Counted from the first letter of the stretch, positions 10,242 through 22,790 are shown. The stretch: DNA of 64,000 bases from Lonicera japonica (GCA_021464415.1 CM038470.1:37566099-37630098), one strand, 5' to 3'. The notes: generated from the sequence alone by a model not told the origin. Numbers and translations: made by a program.

Positions 10242-11264
10242 AAGGCCAATTGGATAGAATTTGATCGTTTCTTCCATTTTTGAATTCCCCTTGTGAAACA
10301 ATAGTTTCTTTTCCGTGGGGCAAATCAATCCACTACTTTTAAGAGAAGTTGATCATCCAAATTTTTCTCTTCCATGGTGCTTAGATTTTACTATTTTTTT
10401 TTTCTGTTTAATCTAACTAGCTTTATGTATAGTGTTAATACATAAGGTCAAGAATTAAGCTAAACTTCGACTATTTTGAACACATTTAAAAAGCTCTCTC
10501 TGAAGTACTTTATGATTACGTGCAAGTTGTTAGCATAATTCTCAGTCAGCAGTTTTGGCGAACTAGGCTTAGTTGGGCCAAGTTTTATATTGCTATTGTT
10601 GCTTACATTCTGTTGCATCTAGTCCTTAGTTTTGGGCCAAGTTTTATATTGTTAATGGAAGCTTGCATCTAGTCCTTATTTGAATTTGATATAATAATTG
10701 TTCAATATCTCAATTACTCTTTCCCATGAATCACCTTCTCACCTTTATAAAAAAATTGTTGGGATCCCTCACCAGTAAAAGAATAACATTTGTTTGCTTA
10801 ACTTGTCATTTGTTAAAAATTTTGAATGTTTTTTTTAAGAATGGTGCATATCATTGAGAAAACTGAAAAAGTGAAAAGGTAAGATTGGTAATTGGGTTTA
10901 CTTAGAGATTGATCTAAAATTAAACGTTTCCCTATTATTTTATTTTGTTTTTAATTGCATGCTTCCAAAGAATAAAAAATGTTCATTTCACTCTTTCCGG
11001 CTTTCAGTTACCACGTCCAAAATTATTTCAAAAACATTTATATTTCTGGCTTTGAAATTTTTCTTAAAAATATCCTACACTTCAATTAATTTAAATTTTA
11101 AAAACTCTTGAGAAAAATAATTTATTTTAAAGAAAACTCGGCAAAGTGTCCAGTTTTTATATATATAAATACAATGCTCTTCTCATCAAGTGGTACATAA
11201 TAAAACATAGACTATAGTAGGAACCACTTTTGTGATATATAATGAATAATGGAAAGTGTTAAGT
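10242..11264. other. AT-rich intergenic DNA, nothing recognised
   Basis: No frame, terminal repeat or RNA gene could be supported. A local duplication of GGGCCAAGTTTTATATTG occurs near 10576 and 10634. Confidence 0.5.
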
Positions 11265-11759
11265 TTTAGGGGTAAGAAGTGTAAATTGTTGGATATTTTT
11301 TGTATTTTGAAAAAATAATAATTATACTAAGCAAGTTATGTATATATAAATTTAGTATACCCATTTTAAATTGGATGATAACATCATGTGTATAAAATAC
11401 TATTTTAGTATTATTAATTATTCTAATTAAAGTTTGTAAGAGTTTACATTATTTAAATATAGAGAGAGTTCAATTTAGATGACTTGGCCACGTGTGTAAA
11501 TCAAGTCAAGATTGTTTCAAATGGTTATTTTCTCAAACTTGGTCTTAGGCTATTTTTAGTAGAGGCTATTTTTAGAGGAGGCTGAATTTAGTAAACTTTT
11601 AAATTCAAATGCCTGTTGCTTAGATACCTCACCAAACCTTTTTCCTATTTTCAGCCACATGCCCCACTATATATAGAGCTCAATTCTCAGCTTTTAGAGA
11701 TACCAACTCATCGAGCTCTTTCTTCTCTCTTTTTATGGTTCTTGGCCTTATTTATTTTT

Positions 11760-12148
11760 GGGCGGTGTTATTTACACTCCTTATTTATGTCACAAACACC
11801 CTCCAAAGGTAAATTTATAATCACTAACACCCCCTAAGACTCGCCTAATGAGAGGTGAGTGTAGATGCACACACTCACCCTACTTAGGGAGAGTTTGTTT
11901 GTAATAACTCGCCTAATATCATGTAATGAATTACTTGAGTGTTTTCCAATTAAGGCTCGCCTAATGAGAGGTGAATGCACTTACATGAACTCAACTTACA
12001 TGAGGAAAGTGTATTACTAAGCACCCACCTAACATCAGGCAATGGACGAGAGTGTTTGTGACAATGAAGGTGGTATTAAAATGTGTTTTTAGTTAAATTT
12101 TGAATGGGGTGTTTGTGATAGATTTGGGGGTTATAAATAACACCACTC
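11760..12148. mobile_element. hAT-like MITE (389 bp)
   Basis: The inverted ends are GGGCGGTGTTATTTA on the left and the complement of GAGTGGTGTTATTTA on the right, and both continue to a CACAAACACCC block. The flanks are TTATTTTT at 11752-11759 and 12149-12156. The homologous site in the opposite arm of the palindrome (near 15078-15090) lacks the insert, so the boundaries are confirmed by an empty site. The interior holds diverged copies of GCCTAATGAGAGGTGA. Confidence 0.82.
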
Positions 12149-12518
12149 TTATTTTTAGGAAAGAACTATCTCTTTACGAGTTTAATTTTTTTTAAGTTCC
12201 TAAGCAAAATTAGAAGGACTGTTATTTTTTTGAGTTTCTTTTCTGCAAAGAAATTCAAGATAGAAGGAAATTATGGGCTTGTTTTATCCTGGGGACAACG
12301 TGGCATCATTCGAACTGCAAGCACACATTTGGGGCTGAGCCACGAAACGTCTTAAAGAGAGCGACCTGGTCGTGACTTAACCCCAAATTTTTTAGCGGCG
12401 TCATTTGGTACATTTGTTTCAGCATTAATTTTTATTATTTGCAGTTCTAGCTCTGACAAATTTAAGACAGTTTTTCTCATTCTTCCATTTATTGTTATCT
12501 GTTTGCTATAATTTTATA

Positions 12519-13676
12519 ATGGCATCTGAGACGAAATCTGGAACTGTTGAACTAAACAAACTGTTTCAATTTGAGGGTATGCGCTTCAGGCAATGGAAAC
12601 AAAAGATGTTTTTCTACCTAATTACTAAAAAATTGGATCCCATTTGCCAAACTAAAAAACCAATCTTTTTTGAATGAAAATAAAAAAACTTTGAAAGAAT
12701 GGGCTGACTAAGATTTTTTGTGTTGAAATTACATTATCAATGGACTGTGTGATGAACTTTATGATTATTACTTGGACTGCAAAACTTAAAAGAAATATGG
12801 GATGCGCTTCAAAAAAAATATGATACTGAAGAGGCTAGGATTAAGAAATATGCAGTCAACCGCTATCTGAAGTTTCAGATGACAGATGACAGGCCTGTTG
12901 TTGCTCAATCCTATGACCTTCAGAAAATTGCACAGGAGATTATTTCTGAAGGCATGCCATTAGATGAACAGTCCAGGTTGTAGTCATGATTGATAAACTG
13001 ACTCCCTCTTGGAAGGAATTAAAAAATACTTTAAGGCATAAGACAAAAGAGTTCTCTTTGGAAAGTTTGATCACAAAATTCATAATTGAGGAGGAACATC
13101 GAAAATAGGATTTGAAAGATGAAATCTTGGTTATTTCAAACCAAAATCAAAATTTCTCCACTACTCCTGCTTTTTTGAAATCGAACTAGAAACCTATGAA
13201 AAATAAGAACACAAATCAGAATGTTGGAAACTAGAATGGAAACCAGAATAAGAATAGTAACCGCCCACCAAATCAAAACAACAATGCTCAACCTAATAAT
13301 CGTGATAATGGAGAATTTCTCTGTTATAACTGTAATAGGTCTGGCCATATGGCTCAACCTAATAACCAAAGAGCCACTTGTGGCTATGATATCAGAAATT
13401 AATTTGGTAACGAGTTCCGAAGGGTGATGGGTGGACACTGGTGCTTCTCGCCATGTCTGTTATAACCGTGCTCAATTCAAGACCTATTCTGAAGCTGAAG
13501 ATAAGAAAGTGTTCTTGGGAGATTCCCACACCACTATAGTAGCAAGCACGGATGAAGTCGAACTAAGATTTTCTTCTAGAAAGACCGTCATCCTTAAAGT
13601 TGTTATGCATACTCCAAAAATATGAAAAAATTTGGTTTCGGGATACCTTCTCAATAAGGTTGGTTTTCTTCAAACT
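12519..13676 (+). pseudogene. Ty1/copia gag-protease fragment, left arm
   Basis: Starts at MASETKSGTVELNKLF (ATG 12519). A DUF4219/UBN2-type gag follows (MRFRQWKQKMFFYL, then LCDELYDYY, KEIWDALQKKYD, KFQMTDDR), then an Asn-rich linker with a degraded CCHC knuckle (CYNCNRSGHMAQ, last Cys lost). The aspartic protease start is next (WVDTGASRHVC at about 13428, then FLGDSHTTIV). It stops at the palindrome spacer, before integrase and RT. Several stops and frameshifts break it (for example near 12675 and 13107), so it is not functional. Confidence 0.85.
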
Positions 13677-14713
13677 ACATGAGTACTCTTGATAGACTCA
13701 CCTAGGTGAATGTGGAAGCGAGCCCCAACAGTTTGAAGAAAACCAACCTTATTGAGAAGGTATCCCGTAACCAGATTCTTTCCCATTTCTAGAGTATGCA
13801 TAACATCCTTAAGGATGACGGTCTTTCTAGAAGAAAACTTTAATTCAACTTCACCCGTGCCTGCTACTATAGTGGTGTGGGAGTCTCCTAACAACACTTT
13901 CTTATCTTCAACTTTAGAATGTCTTGAATTGAGCACAATTATAGCAGACATGGCGAGAAGCACCAGTGGCCACCCACCACCCCTCGAAACTCGTTACTAG
14001 ATTAATTTCTAATATCATAGCCACAAGTGGCTCTTCGGTAAGGTTTGTCTGTCTTGAATGGAGAATTTCTGATTTTCATTTGAAACAACCAAGATTTCAT
14101 CTTTCAAATATTGTTTATGGTGTTCCTCCTCAATTATGAATTTTGTAATCAAACTTTCCAAAGAGAACTTTTTTCTCTTATGGCTCAAAGTATTTTTAAA
14201 TTCCTTCTAAAAGGGAGGCAGTTTGTCAATCATGATTGCAACCTAGAACGGTTCATCTAATGGCATGCCTTCAGAAATAATCTCGTGTGCAATTTTCTGA
14301 AGGTCATGGGATTAAGCAACAAGAAGCCTGTCATCCGTCATCTGAAATTTCAGGTAGCAGCTGATTGCGTATTTCTTAATCCCAGCCTCTTCAGTATCAT
14401 ATTTTTTCTGAAGTGCATCCCATATTTCTTTTGACGTTTTGCACTCTAGGTAATAATCATAAAGTTCATCACACAGTCCATTCAGAATGTAATTTCGACG
14501 CATAAAATCTTTGTCAGTCCATTCTTTCAAAGTTTTCTGATTTTCATTCGAAATTGGTTTTGGAAAGATTGGTTTTTTAGTTTGGAAAATGGAATCCAAT
14601 TTTTTAGTAGTTAGGTAGAAAAACATCTTTTGTTTCCATCGCCTGAAGTGCATACCCTCAAATCGAAACGATTTGTTTAGTTCAACAGTTCCAAATTCCG
14701 TCTCAGATGCCAT
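13670..14713 (-). pseudogene. Ty1/copia gag-protease fragment, right arm
   Basis: Mirror copy of the left-arm fragment on the minus strand. The gag frame is open from ATG 14713 (MASETEFGTVELNK) to 14312 and includes KEIWDALQKKYDTEEAG. It then breaks. The linker with the zinc knuckle is deleted around 14040-14095 relative to the left arm. The protease part follows in an open frame at 13963-13670 (VLLGDSHTTIVAG, FSSRKTVILKDVMHT). A few residues extend through the spacer beyond the point of symmetry, showing where the parental element continued. Confidence 0.85.
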
Positions 14714-15328
14714 TAAAAAATTATAGCAAACAGATAACAATAAATAGCAGAATGAGAATAAAAAGTCTTAAATTTTTCGGAGCTAGAACTGCTAATAATA
14801 AAAAATAATGCTAAAACAAATGTACCAAATGACCCTGCTAAAAAACTCAGGTTTAAGTCAAGACCAGATCGCTCTCTTTAAGACGTTTCGTAGCTCTGCC
14901 CTAGATGTGTGCTTACAGTTCATGTGATGCCACGTCATCCCTAGGATAAAACAAGCCTACATTTTCCATTTATCTTGAATTTCTTTGCACAAAAGAAACT
15001 CAAAAAACTAACATATCTTCTAATTTTGCTCGGGAACTTAAAAAAAACAAATTAACCCCAAAAAAAGATAGTTCTCGCCTAAAAATAAAGAAGGCCGAGA
15101 ACCATAAAAAGAGAGAATATAGAGCTCGACGAGTTGGTATCTCTAAAAGTTGAGAATTGAGCTCTATATGTAGTGGAGCATGTGGCTAAAAATAGGAAAA
15201 ATGTTTGGTGAGAAATCTAAGCAACAGTCAACTAAATTTAAAAGTTTACTAAATTAAGCCTCCACTAAAAATAGCTTCAACTAAAAATAGCCTAAGACCA
15301 TGTCTGAGAAAATAACCATTTGAAACAA

Positions 15329-16947
15329 GGGGCTTTTTGTATTTGGCCCATAATTTTTGAATTATTTTGCATTTAACCCACTTCATTTGATTAATTAGTT
15401 ATTGGCCCAATGTTTTGGATAATTACTAATTTGTTATTTAATAATTGATTTTATATATATTTTATTCATTTTGCATTTTTCCAAATTTGCCTTTTTTTCC
15501 ATTTCGTTAAAATTAAATAACTTTTAAAATCTAAACTAACAGAAATTAAGATAACTATATCCACTTTTAAAATTTTGAAATTAATTTAAAACTTTAAGTC
15601 AAATAAATTAGAGATAACATTGTTAAAGATTTTCAAGTATTAACCTTAACAAATAATAATTATCCTTAAGAAATTCAAACAGATTATAGTGTTCACATAT
15701 TAGACATATTTCATATTTGAATTCTTTAAAAAATAATTAGTAATATGACTTCCATAATACATATTATGGAATTTATTTTTGTGAAACATATATATTAAGT
15801 GTTTGACGACTTTATAAAATCATGAAGTTTAGACAACATACCTTGTAATATACATATTGTGTAGTATGACTACTGAGTATACAGTCTTGCTGTTTGACCT
15901 CACGTGCGTTGATTCTTGGAATTGAACTATGAGAGAATAACTTCTTGATCGTCACTTGTGGGTGACTCTAGTTCTTCGTTCCATTGCATCTTGTGGGTGT
16001 CTTCAATCATAGTCTAATCTCCATAACTGGCCCTGATTTCTTCATCGCTCCCCATTAATTTCAAACTTAATTACATTGTTCCTTATTCTAGTTAGGAGAT
16101 TGATGCAGAACGAATGTTAAGAAAGCTGCGATAACACCGGATTAATGTTGAAGCAGTGACAAGAATAAATTTTTGAAAGAGATGAGCACAAATTAAAGAA
16201 TAACAGAAACTTTAAGATGAAATAAAATAAAACATATTAATTCCAACAAAGGGAATTATATAACCAATAGAATTTAGAATTATTTAACATTCTTCCACGA
16301 TAATAACTCCATCAATATTCTCCACTAACTTCTTCCCCCGCCCATAAACTAAAAATCCACTAATTACCTTCATATAACTTCCCCCCCGCCCATAAACTAA
16401 AGATCAAGTAACGGTTTCTACAGTGAACATTCATAATTGCAATCAAACTTGATTTATGACAGTCGCACAATCTTGATTGTATATATATCACTATTGTTGG
16501 TGGTGATATTCAGATCAAAAGAAAGAGGAAGAAAATGCGAATTAGAATCTATGATCTAATCATACAAAATATTAATGAATCAAAGAACACAATAAAATCT
16601 CCATACACGATTGTGTAGAGAGAGGTAGCTATCCTTGTCATTTTTGTCAAGTGATGAGATAATTACACATTGGTTTAGTCAAGTGGATAATAATAATAAA
16701 AAAGGATAATTTTTTTTGAAAAACATAATTAAATATTCCCCACCACAATTATTAAGAATTATAGCTTTTCTTTTTTATTAATAAGGGTAACTCCGTCAAA
16801 TTACAATTAAATATTCAAATATCTAAAAAAAACTTATTTTGAAATCTTGGCTATATACAAAAAAAAATGGGTTATTCACTATTAACAAAATATCATGGGT
16901 TTGAGCATACAACCCCTCAAAATTTTGGGTTAAATCCTAATTTGCTA
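15329..16947. mobile_element. Mutator-like non-autonomous element (1.6 kb)
   Basis: The insert is present only in the right arm of the palindrome. It is flanked by TTGAAACAA (15320-15328) and TTGTAACAA (16948-16956), a 9-bp target duplication with one mismatch, as in Mutator-like elements. The ends are weakly inverted: ATTTGGCCCATAATTTTTG near the left and the complement of ATTTAACCCAAAATTTTGA near the right. The left arm gives the empty site (near 11508-11518). No transposase was found. Confidence 0.68.
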
Positions 16948-17199
16948 TTGTAACAACCTTAACTTGGTCTACACACATGGCCAAGTCATCTAAAATGAAC
17001 TCTCTCTATATTTAAAAAATGCAAACTCTTTCAAACTTTAATCAGAATAATTAATAATACTAAAATAGCATTTTATACACATGATGTTATCATCCAACTT
17101 AAAATGGGTAAACTAAATTTATATATACATAACATGCTTAGTATAATTAATTTTTTTTCAAAATACAAAAAATATCCAGCAGTTATACTTAGAAATTAA

Positions 17200-18809
17200 G
17201 AAATCACCAATTTTGTGGGTTGGTATAGCATGGCAAAAAATACGCTAGGTGGAAAAGTGCAACGTAAAACAATGATTTCATAGTAAATATGACATCGGTT
17301 AAAGTAATGCATTATGCTGAAAGCATAATGTATAATAACGTAATGCATTAACTAACTTCTTAATAGTAATTTCAAATTTAGAAATAGCATTTTTCCTAAA
17401 AATAGCTTATAATTAAGGGGAGCGAAGAACTTTTAAACTTTATTGGGATGCAATAATTTATCGAAAGTTCGAATTACAATACTTTTGTATTTGTGGATCA
17501 ATATAATTAATGTTTTGAAGATTAAAAATATTTTATCGAAAGTGAAGAATAAAATGTCAAATTCATGTCATTGATAATTCTTCATAAATTATTTATTAAC
17601 ATAGAGAGAAATAAAATGAATGTATGATATCTCTAGTCTCGCATCATGCTCAAACTTTGCCAACCCAATTGAAATATATAAGTGCAAGTGAATTTCAGAG
17701 TTTATTTAATTAACAATGAACAAAAGATGACTGCTTTTTATTCCAGAATTTTAATTCATGTATGTTCATGCCGAATATCCTCTCCCCTCTATATTCGCAA
17801 ATAAAATGAAAAGACACGTGGCACAATACGTTTTATTAAAAAATTATAAATTGTACATATCAATTTGGTTTTCGATGATCGAAGTACTGGTGCAAAAAAA
17901 AATTTATTGGAAACTTTCGGAAATTTCTAATGTCATAATTTATTCAGTTTCTTATCACCATCCCTGCAAATCACCTTCTCAACTCTTATCGTTGAAAAAA
18001 CAAAGCCTACTACCCGCGGCGAAGCCAAGAACGCCTATTATTGTTGAGAAAACAACGCCTATTGTGAAGGGCAGAGCCAATAATGTAATTTAGGGGGAAA
18101 ATTAAAACATAACATGCATAATTTGTTTCGTTCCAATAAAGATAACGAAAATTAACTTATATTTTACGGTGATCTAACATAATATCATATGTTCTTATAC
18201 AAATATCCAAGAACGAATCTAAGGAGGTGCTAGCTAAGCTGTAGCCTACCCCTAACTAAATTTATCTCTTAGCCCGGTCCAATACAAGTGGCCCAACTTT
18301 TTCTGTTTCCTTCTTTTAGAGTCCATTTGATAATTTTATAACAAATGCCATAAAATACTAAAATAGTTAGGCGCACAACACACCTCCAACCTTCTCCATT
18401 TTTAACAAATTCCTAAAAAGATAAAATTAGACCAAAAAATAAATGCACGTTCATCTATCTCCCTATCGGACTATTTACAGCACAACTCCTTCATTTCTTG
18501 TTTATTTTTTTTTTCTTCATTCATTCTCCTCAAAGTAATATGGTACTCCCGTGTATGGTATTCCTTATGTTTGAAAATTATTTTTAAAGTTGTTTAAAAT
18601 TAAAATTTTCATATTCTTTTTCGATACTCAAATTAAATTTTCAATTATTTTACAACAAAATCAATGCAATCTCACTCAACACATACTGATTTGTTTATAT
18701 GTATGAATAGAATTTTATGTATTGAATGTTCTTGCTATTTTATATTGTAACTAGATTGTTACATTGGGATACATTGATATCTGCATTAATTTTTGTTTGC
18801 TGTAAATGA
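17200..18809. other. AT-rich DNA without a supported gene
   Basis: A 111-codon plus-strand frame (17758-18093) has no motif I recognise and ends in low-complexity Lys/Pro sequence. An internal echo of AAAACAACGCCTATTGTG / AAGAACGCCTATTATTG is visible at 18025-18070. No element ends could be set. Confidence 0.45.
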
Positions 18810-18814
18810 CTTGG

Positions 18815-20339
18815 TGTAGTCACCCCAATCCGTGACCCCCTCAAGAATCCTAACGACTATCGAGAAGTATAGTTTTTGGGGTCTGGGACCCACCCGAGCA
18901 CCCAAAACTACCCCGAAAGGGTTTGTTGGCCAAACAAACCTGTTTTTAAGAGGGATTATCCCGCGACAAACTAGTATGTCGCGCAACAATCTCTCTTATA
19001 TCGCGCGACAAGTTCCCCAAACAAAGACCAACCACTTCCTGACAAATTAGTCTGTCAGAAGGGTCACTTCAATCGTTTGTCACGGGACATAGCCAAACAT
19101 ATCGCGCGACACTTGCCCTTTCTGGGGAAATTTCGCGAGACAATCCTCTCCCAGCACTATAAATAGGCCAACACCCCAAGGGTTAGAAAAAGACTTCGGA
19201 TCTAAGAATTCTAAGTTTATATCTGATTTTCTGGTCTTCTATCAAACATTATCGTCTTGTTTCTAAAGAATCATCGAATCCATTCTATACACTCGACGTG
19301 TCCCGCTTCTGGAATCGAATTCTCGAAAATATCTGAAGAAGGAAAAGACTATTATCGCCGGAGATCTCTCTGCCATATTATATTTTCTTTCTTATTATTA
19401 TTCTCGTCTGAAAGGTAAAATAAGTCTCTTCTAGTATTAAAAATTAGATATCTGTGTACTTATTTTACTTATGTTGCTCTGTCCACGTTTTATTTGAATA
19501 AACTTATTGCCAAGTTATAAAATAGTCAACTGTTTTCAAAACAAAACCCCTGATAAAATTATTTGCAAAACTAGAAAAGTAAGAACATGGTCGCCTGGAT
19601 AAACTAAGTTTTCAAAACCCGTACTGATAAAACTTATTTAAGAATTAAAAATCCGGCATATCCCGTCTTTTCCATAGACTGCGACGTGTCTAATAAAACT
19701 CTCCTCAAAGAGTTCTAATTTCATATTAAATTAGTCCCGATACAAGATCCAAACTTTTGCAAAATAATCAAAGTACGTGAAAACCGACATTATTATCTGA
19801 GGAAATAATACGGAAAACTCTCTCTCTTAAATAAAAAAGCTTTGTCATTTGTATTTACATCTTTCAAAAATAAAAAGATCGAATCTCGGAACACAAAGGT
19901 TTTTATCCCTTTTCCTGTTTTCCCTAAAATTAGGGTTTTTCATTCAGGAAGTAGTAAATTGTCAGTAAAAGCATCTCAGTTTTTCAACATAGAATAAACA
20001 TATAAAGACCACTAGAGACCGAAAGGGCTGAATGGGTGCTTAACACCTTCCCAATCCGTAACATAGTTTTCGAACCCTATAGAATCATGGTTTCGCAGAC
20101 AAACGTGTAAAGAAAGGCTTATCTATAGCCTTTCCTCTTATACAACTATTTTGTCCGTTTTCTCGTAAAACGTACTGGCGACTCTGAACGAACCCTCTTG
20201 CATCTAGAAATATGATAGAGGGACATGCGATATGAATTATCAAAACACATAGAAGAAATGGAACCAAGGAATCCTTTCTGACGTTTTAGACCCCACCCAC
20301 GAGAACGAGACCCGGGGGTCGAATTTGCAGATTCTCACA
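18815..20339 (+). mobile_element. Solo LTR, family S copy 1, with 5-bp TSD
   Basis: It begins TGTAGTCACCCCAATC and ends GATTCTCACA, flanked by CTTGG at 18810-18814 and 20340-20344. Homologous copies lie at 25792-26814 and 31944-33207 in the opposite orientation; shared parts include the GGGAAGGTGTTAGGCACCC region (here near 20035) and CTGGCGACTCT (near 20175). A TATA box (CTATAAATAGG, 19158-19168) marks the promoter, and several TCGCGCGACA-like motifs lie upstream of it in U3. No internal region or second LTR is present, as expected after LTR-LTR recombination. Confidence 0.9.
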
Positions 20340-20344
20340 CTTGG

Positions 20345-20950
20345 GTAGAACACATTGTGAACCATGAGTTCATAAAAAAATTTGTGAGATCAATAATGAA
20401 TTTTGAGGATGTGTAATGGTAAAAAAATTAAATAAATATTTTATGGTTTGACATATAAAAAAGATGTGATATGTCGTTGGCGTGTGTAAAATTGCAGATG
20501 GATTTGGTACAATACCGTACTATACCAAGTATACCATGTACCATACTGAAAATTTAGTACGCCAAAATCTATTACTACTACCATACTAAAATTTTTGATA
20601 TACCAAACAATTTGGTATGGTACGATAGATTACCCAAAAAAAAGTCATGCTTACAAAATACATATAAGGAAAAAAAACTAGTGGACTTTTTGAAACCATT
20701 TCCAACCGTGGAAACAAAATACAAAACAGAGGACCTTTGTAACAAAATACAAATAAGGGAAAAAAAATAAGGCAATAGGCATTTTGTAAGCCATTTCCAA
20801 CGGTGTGCACAAAACACAAAATGGAGGACTTTTGCAAACCAATTACAATTTACAACAATGTGCACAAAACATAAACCAATGGGCACAAAACAAGATTACA
20901 CAAAAGCATACACGAAAAATTATATAGTATAGGTTTATGTTACAAGCCAA
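20345..20950. other. AT-rich stretch with TACCATAC-type inverted motifs
   Basis: Around 20495-20625, GGTACAATACCGTACTATACC-like sequence is mirrored by TTTGGTATGGTACGATAG, which suggests a small decayed MITE of about 130 bp. At 20640-20890, diverged copies of AAAATACAAATAAGGGAAAAAA and CCATTTCCAACNGTG recur. No TSD could be fixed. Confidence 0.4.
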
Positions 20951-20967
20951 ACTCTAATTCAAAAACC

Positions 20968-21442
20968 AAATAACTTATCCAATTCTTCAACTAATGAACT
21001 TTTAGATAAAGAATGTGGTGGAGGCATTGAACTTGTTGAAGATTGAGAGGTCACACCCACATTAAAAATAGAACAAAAATAATGAAACATATTAGTTGCA
21101 TTTAGAACAAGAATTGAAGGTGAATACCAACTTTAATACTTAACAACAAAAATTACTACATAAATTAAAGCATATCTTACTTGATTCCATGCATTCCATT
21201 TCCTTGTAAAAGTGAAGCATTTCGTCCGTTGGTTCCTTGTGGAAGTTGTCTTCCATTTCCATGTAAAATTGAAGCATCTCGTTCGTTGGTTCCTTGTAGA
21301 AGTTGTTTTCCATTTCCTTGTAAAATTGAAGCATCTCATTCGTTGGTTCCTTGTAGAAGTTGTCTTACATTTCCTTATAATATTGAAGCATCTTGTCCAT
21401 TGGTTCCTTATAGAAGTTGAATTCTTCCTCTCTAAGCCAATC
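20968..21442 (-). pseudogene. Partial gene with 19-residue tandem repeats, unidentified
   Basis: On the minus strand, an exon-like frame from 21442 to about 21179 encodes four tandem units of 19 residues (57 bp) near the pattern NNFYKEPTNEMLQFYKEME, preceded by WLREEEF. One unit has a stop codon (TAA). The frame ends at a good donor (CAA|GTAAGA, near 21178). A further exon-like segment, about 21050-20968, reads SQSSTSSMPPPHSLSKSSLV and ends in KLFGF-stop; its expected acceptor AG appears mutated to GG. The upstream part is cut off where an LTR fragment begins (21443). This could be a host gene or a transposon accessory gene; I cannot name the family. Confidence 0.5.
21193..21421. repeat. 57-bp tandem repeat, four copies
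   Basis: CCATTTCCTTGTAAAA-type starts recur at about 21195, 21252, 21309 and 21366, with GGTTCCTTGTAGAAGTTGT in each unit. The period is a multiple of three and in frame with the minus-strand coding remnant. Confidence 0.93.
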
Positions 21443-22100
21443 TGTTATGCCCCGAATCCCGTTCTGAGATTTTCATTTTCGAGACCCGGATAATCACGGA
21501 TGCCGTGCGCGAAAGAGGGTTTTAAATATGAAAATCATAACTTTTAAAGGCTGTTTTTAATAAGAATATGATCCAACAAAATCCCATTTTATAAAATTTC
21601 GGTATATTGAGTTCTTTAAAGCAACAAACCAACTTATGAGGTTTCAAACCATTTACATGCAAATGTAATCGAATCCAACTACATTTAAAAATCCACTCCA
21701 CATATAAAGTGTTCATACAATTTCACTTTACACATCATTTACTAAAATCAAAGACTAGTTTATAAACAAAAATTCGCATACAACACAATTACGCAACTCA
21801 GTCCTTAATCTAAGGACTACAAAGGTCTTAGACATCAGAGGCTTCTAAACGAACACGCTAAGCTCTAATTTTCGAAGCCCGACTTGCAAAACTGCTAGAA
21901 AAAGGGAATGAATTAGCCAAATCTGGGCTCAGTGGGAATTAGATAAATTTTGTATAGAAAATAAACATTGCAGACACAAGTACGCGCAGGTTTTATAGAA
22001 AGTAAGTACTTTACTTTATTACAGTAGTTTGAAAATAATATAATGCAGTAAAATCTACACACAAGTGCATGTTGAACCCCACTAGGATTCCTATCCTAGC
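21443..22100 (-). mobile_element. LTR fragment, family related to the 3-kb LTR
   Basis: Begins TGTTATGCCCCGAATCCCG and carries the GGGCTCAGTGGGAA motif near 21927. Related LTRs at 22101 and 46961 share both landmarks at similar distances. By that comparison the plus-strand start is the 3' end of a minus-oriented LTR. The other end runs straight into the next LTR fragment at 22101. Confidence 0.65.
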
Positions 22101-22790
22101 TGTGAAGCCCCGAATCATGTTTTGAGATTTACACCTCCGGGACTCGGTGATGGCGGGTTTGAAATGCATAATGTAAAACTGATACAATAGAAGATTTCAT
22201 ACAAGGCCGCATTGTTTTTTGAAAATTTCGGCATGTGGAGTTCGTATTTCCAACAAAACCAAAACCTTTAATTTGTAAAACAAATAAAAATAAAAATAAG
22301 GATCAATTCCACATCTGTATAAGCCTCAATCAATAAAATCAAATGTCCAACATATACATTTATACCAATCCCTCCAACGAGGTCCTGGTAAAGCAAGTAA
22401 ATGGCCTTTATACATCATTTCCAATAATTATACCTTTAATCAAATATATACTCATTTCTACAATGATGATAGTATACAAAACTCGTGAGATATAAGTCGT
22501 CCATGGATGACCATAGATATCTAAGGTAATATGAGGTTCTAAACTTCACAATTGTGCCATCCCCCGAAGATGTACCTGCAAAACTGGTTTTGAAAATAAG
22601 AGTGAGGCAAACACGGGCTCAGTGGGAACTATAAGGGTTTTTATATAAAATATGTTTTGGAAATGATGTGTATAAGTGTAATAATGAAAGTAGTTTTCTT
22701 GGAGACGAAAAGAAGTTTATATCATATGTGCCGATGCTTTCCCATTCCCCAAATGTTGTAAGATACTAGGGTATACCCGTGCCGTCCGGC
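22101..22790 (-). mobile_element. LTR fragment homologous to 46961-47620
   Basis: TGTGAAGCCCCGAATCATG starts a segment that matches 46961-47620 closely over about 650 bp (shared AATGCATAATGTAAAACTGA, ATATAAGTCGTCCATGGA, GGCTCAGTGGGAACTATAAG). Similarity stops near 22750, so it is a truncated minus-oriented LTR of the 3-kb family. The boundary at 22790 is approximate. Confidence 0.75.

Larger units (their letters stand above)
11265..17200. repeat. 5.9-kb imperfect inverted repeat (copia palindrome)
   Basis: The left arm (about 11265-13676) and right arm (13730 to about 17200) are reverse complements, separated by a 53-bp spacer (13677-13729). Outer parts pair (about 11280-11520 with 16955-17190), then LTR-like parts (for example GAGCTCAATTCTCAGCTTTT with its complement near 15150), then copia gag-protease. 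Each arm has its own later insertion: 11760-12148 on the left, 15329-16947 on the right. The pairing continues on both sides of each insertion. Arm divergence looks like roughly ten percent by eye. Confidence 0.88.

Noticed and set aside
17758..18093. 111-codon plus-strand frame as a gene
   Set aside because: Low-complexity C-terminus, AT-driven composition, no recognised domain or neighbouring exons.
18786..19050. Overlapping frames on both strands with Pro/Arg-rich translation
   Set aside because: They lie in the U3 region of a solo LTR with a defined TSD and are not coding.
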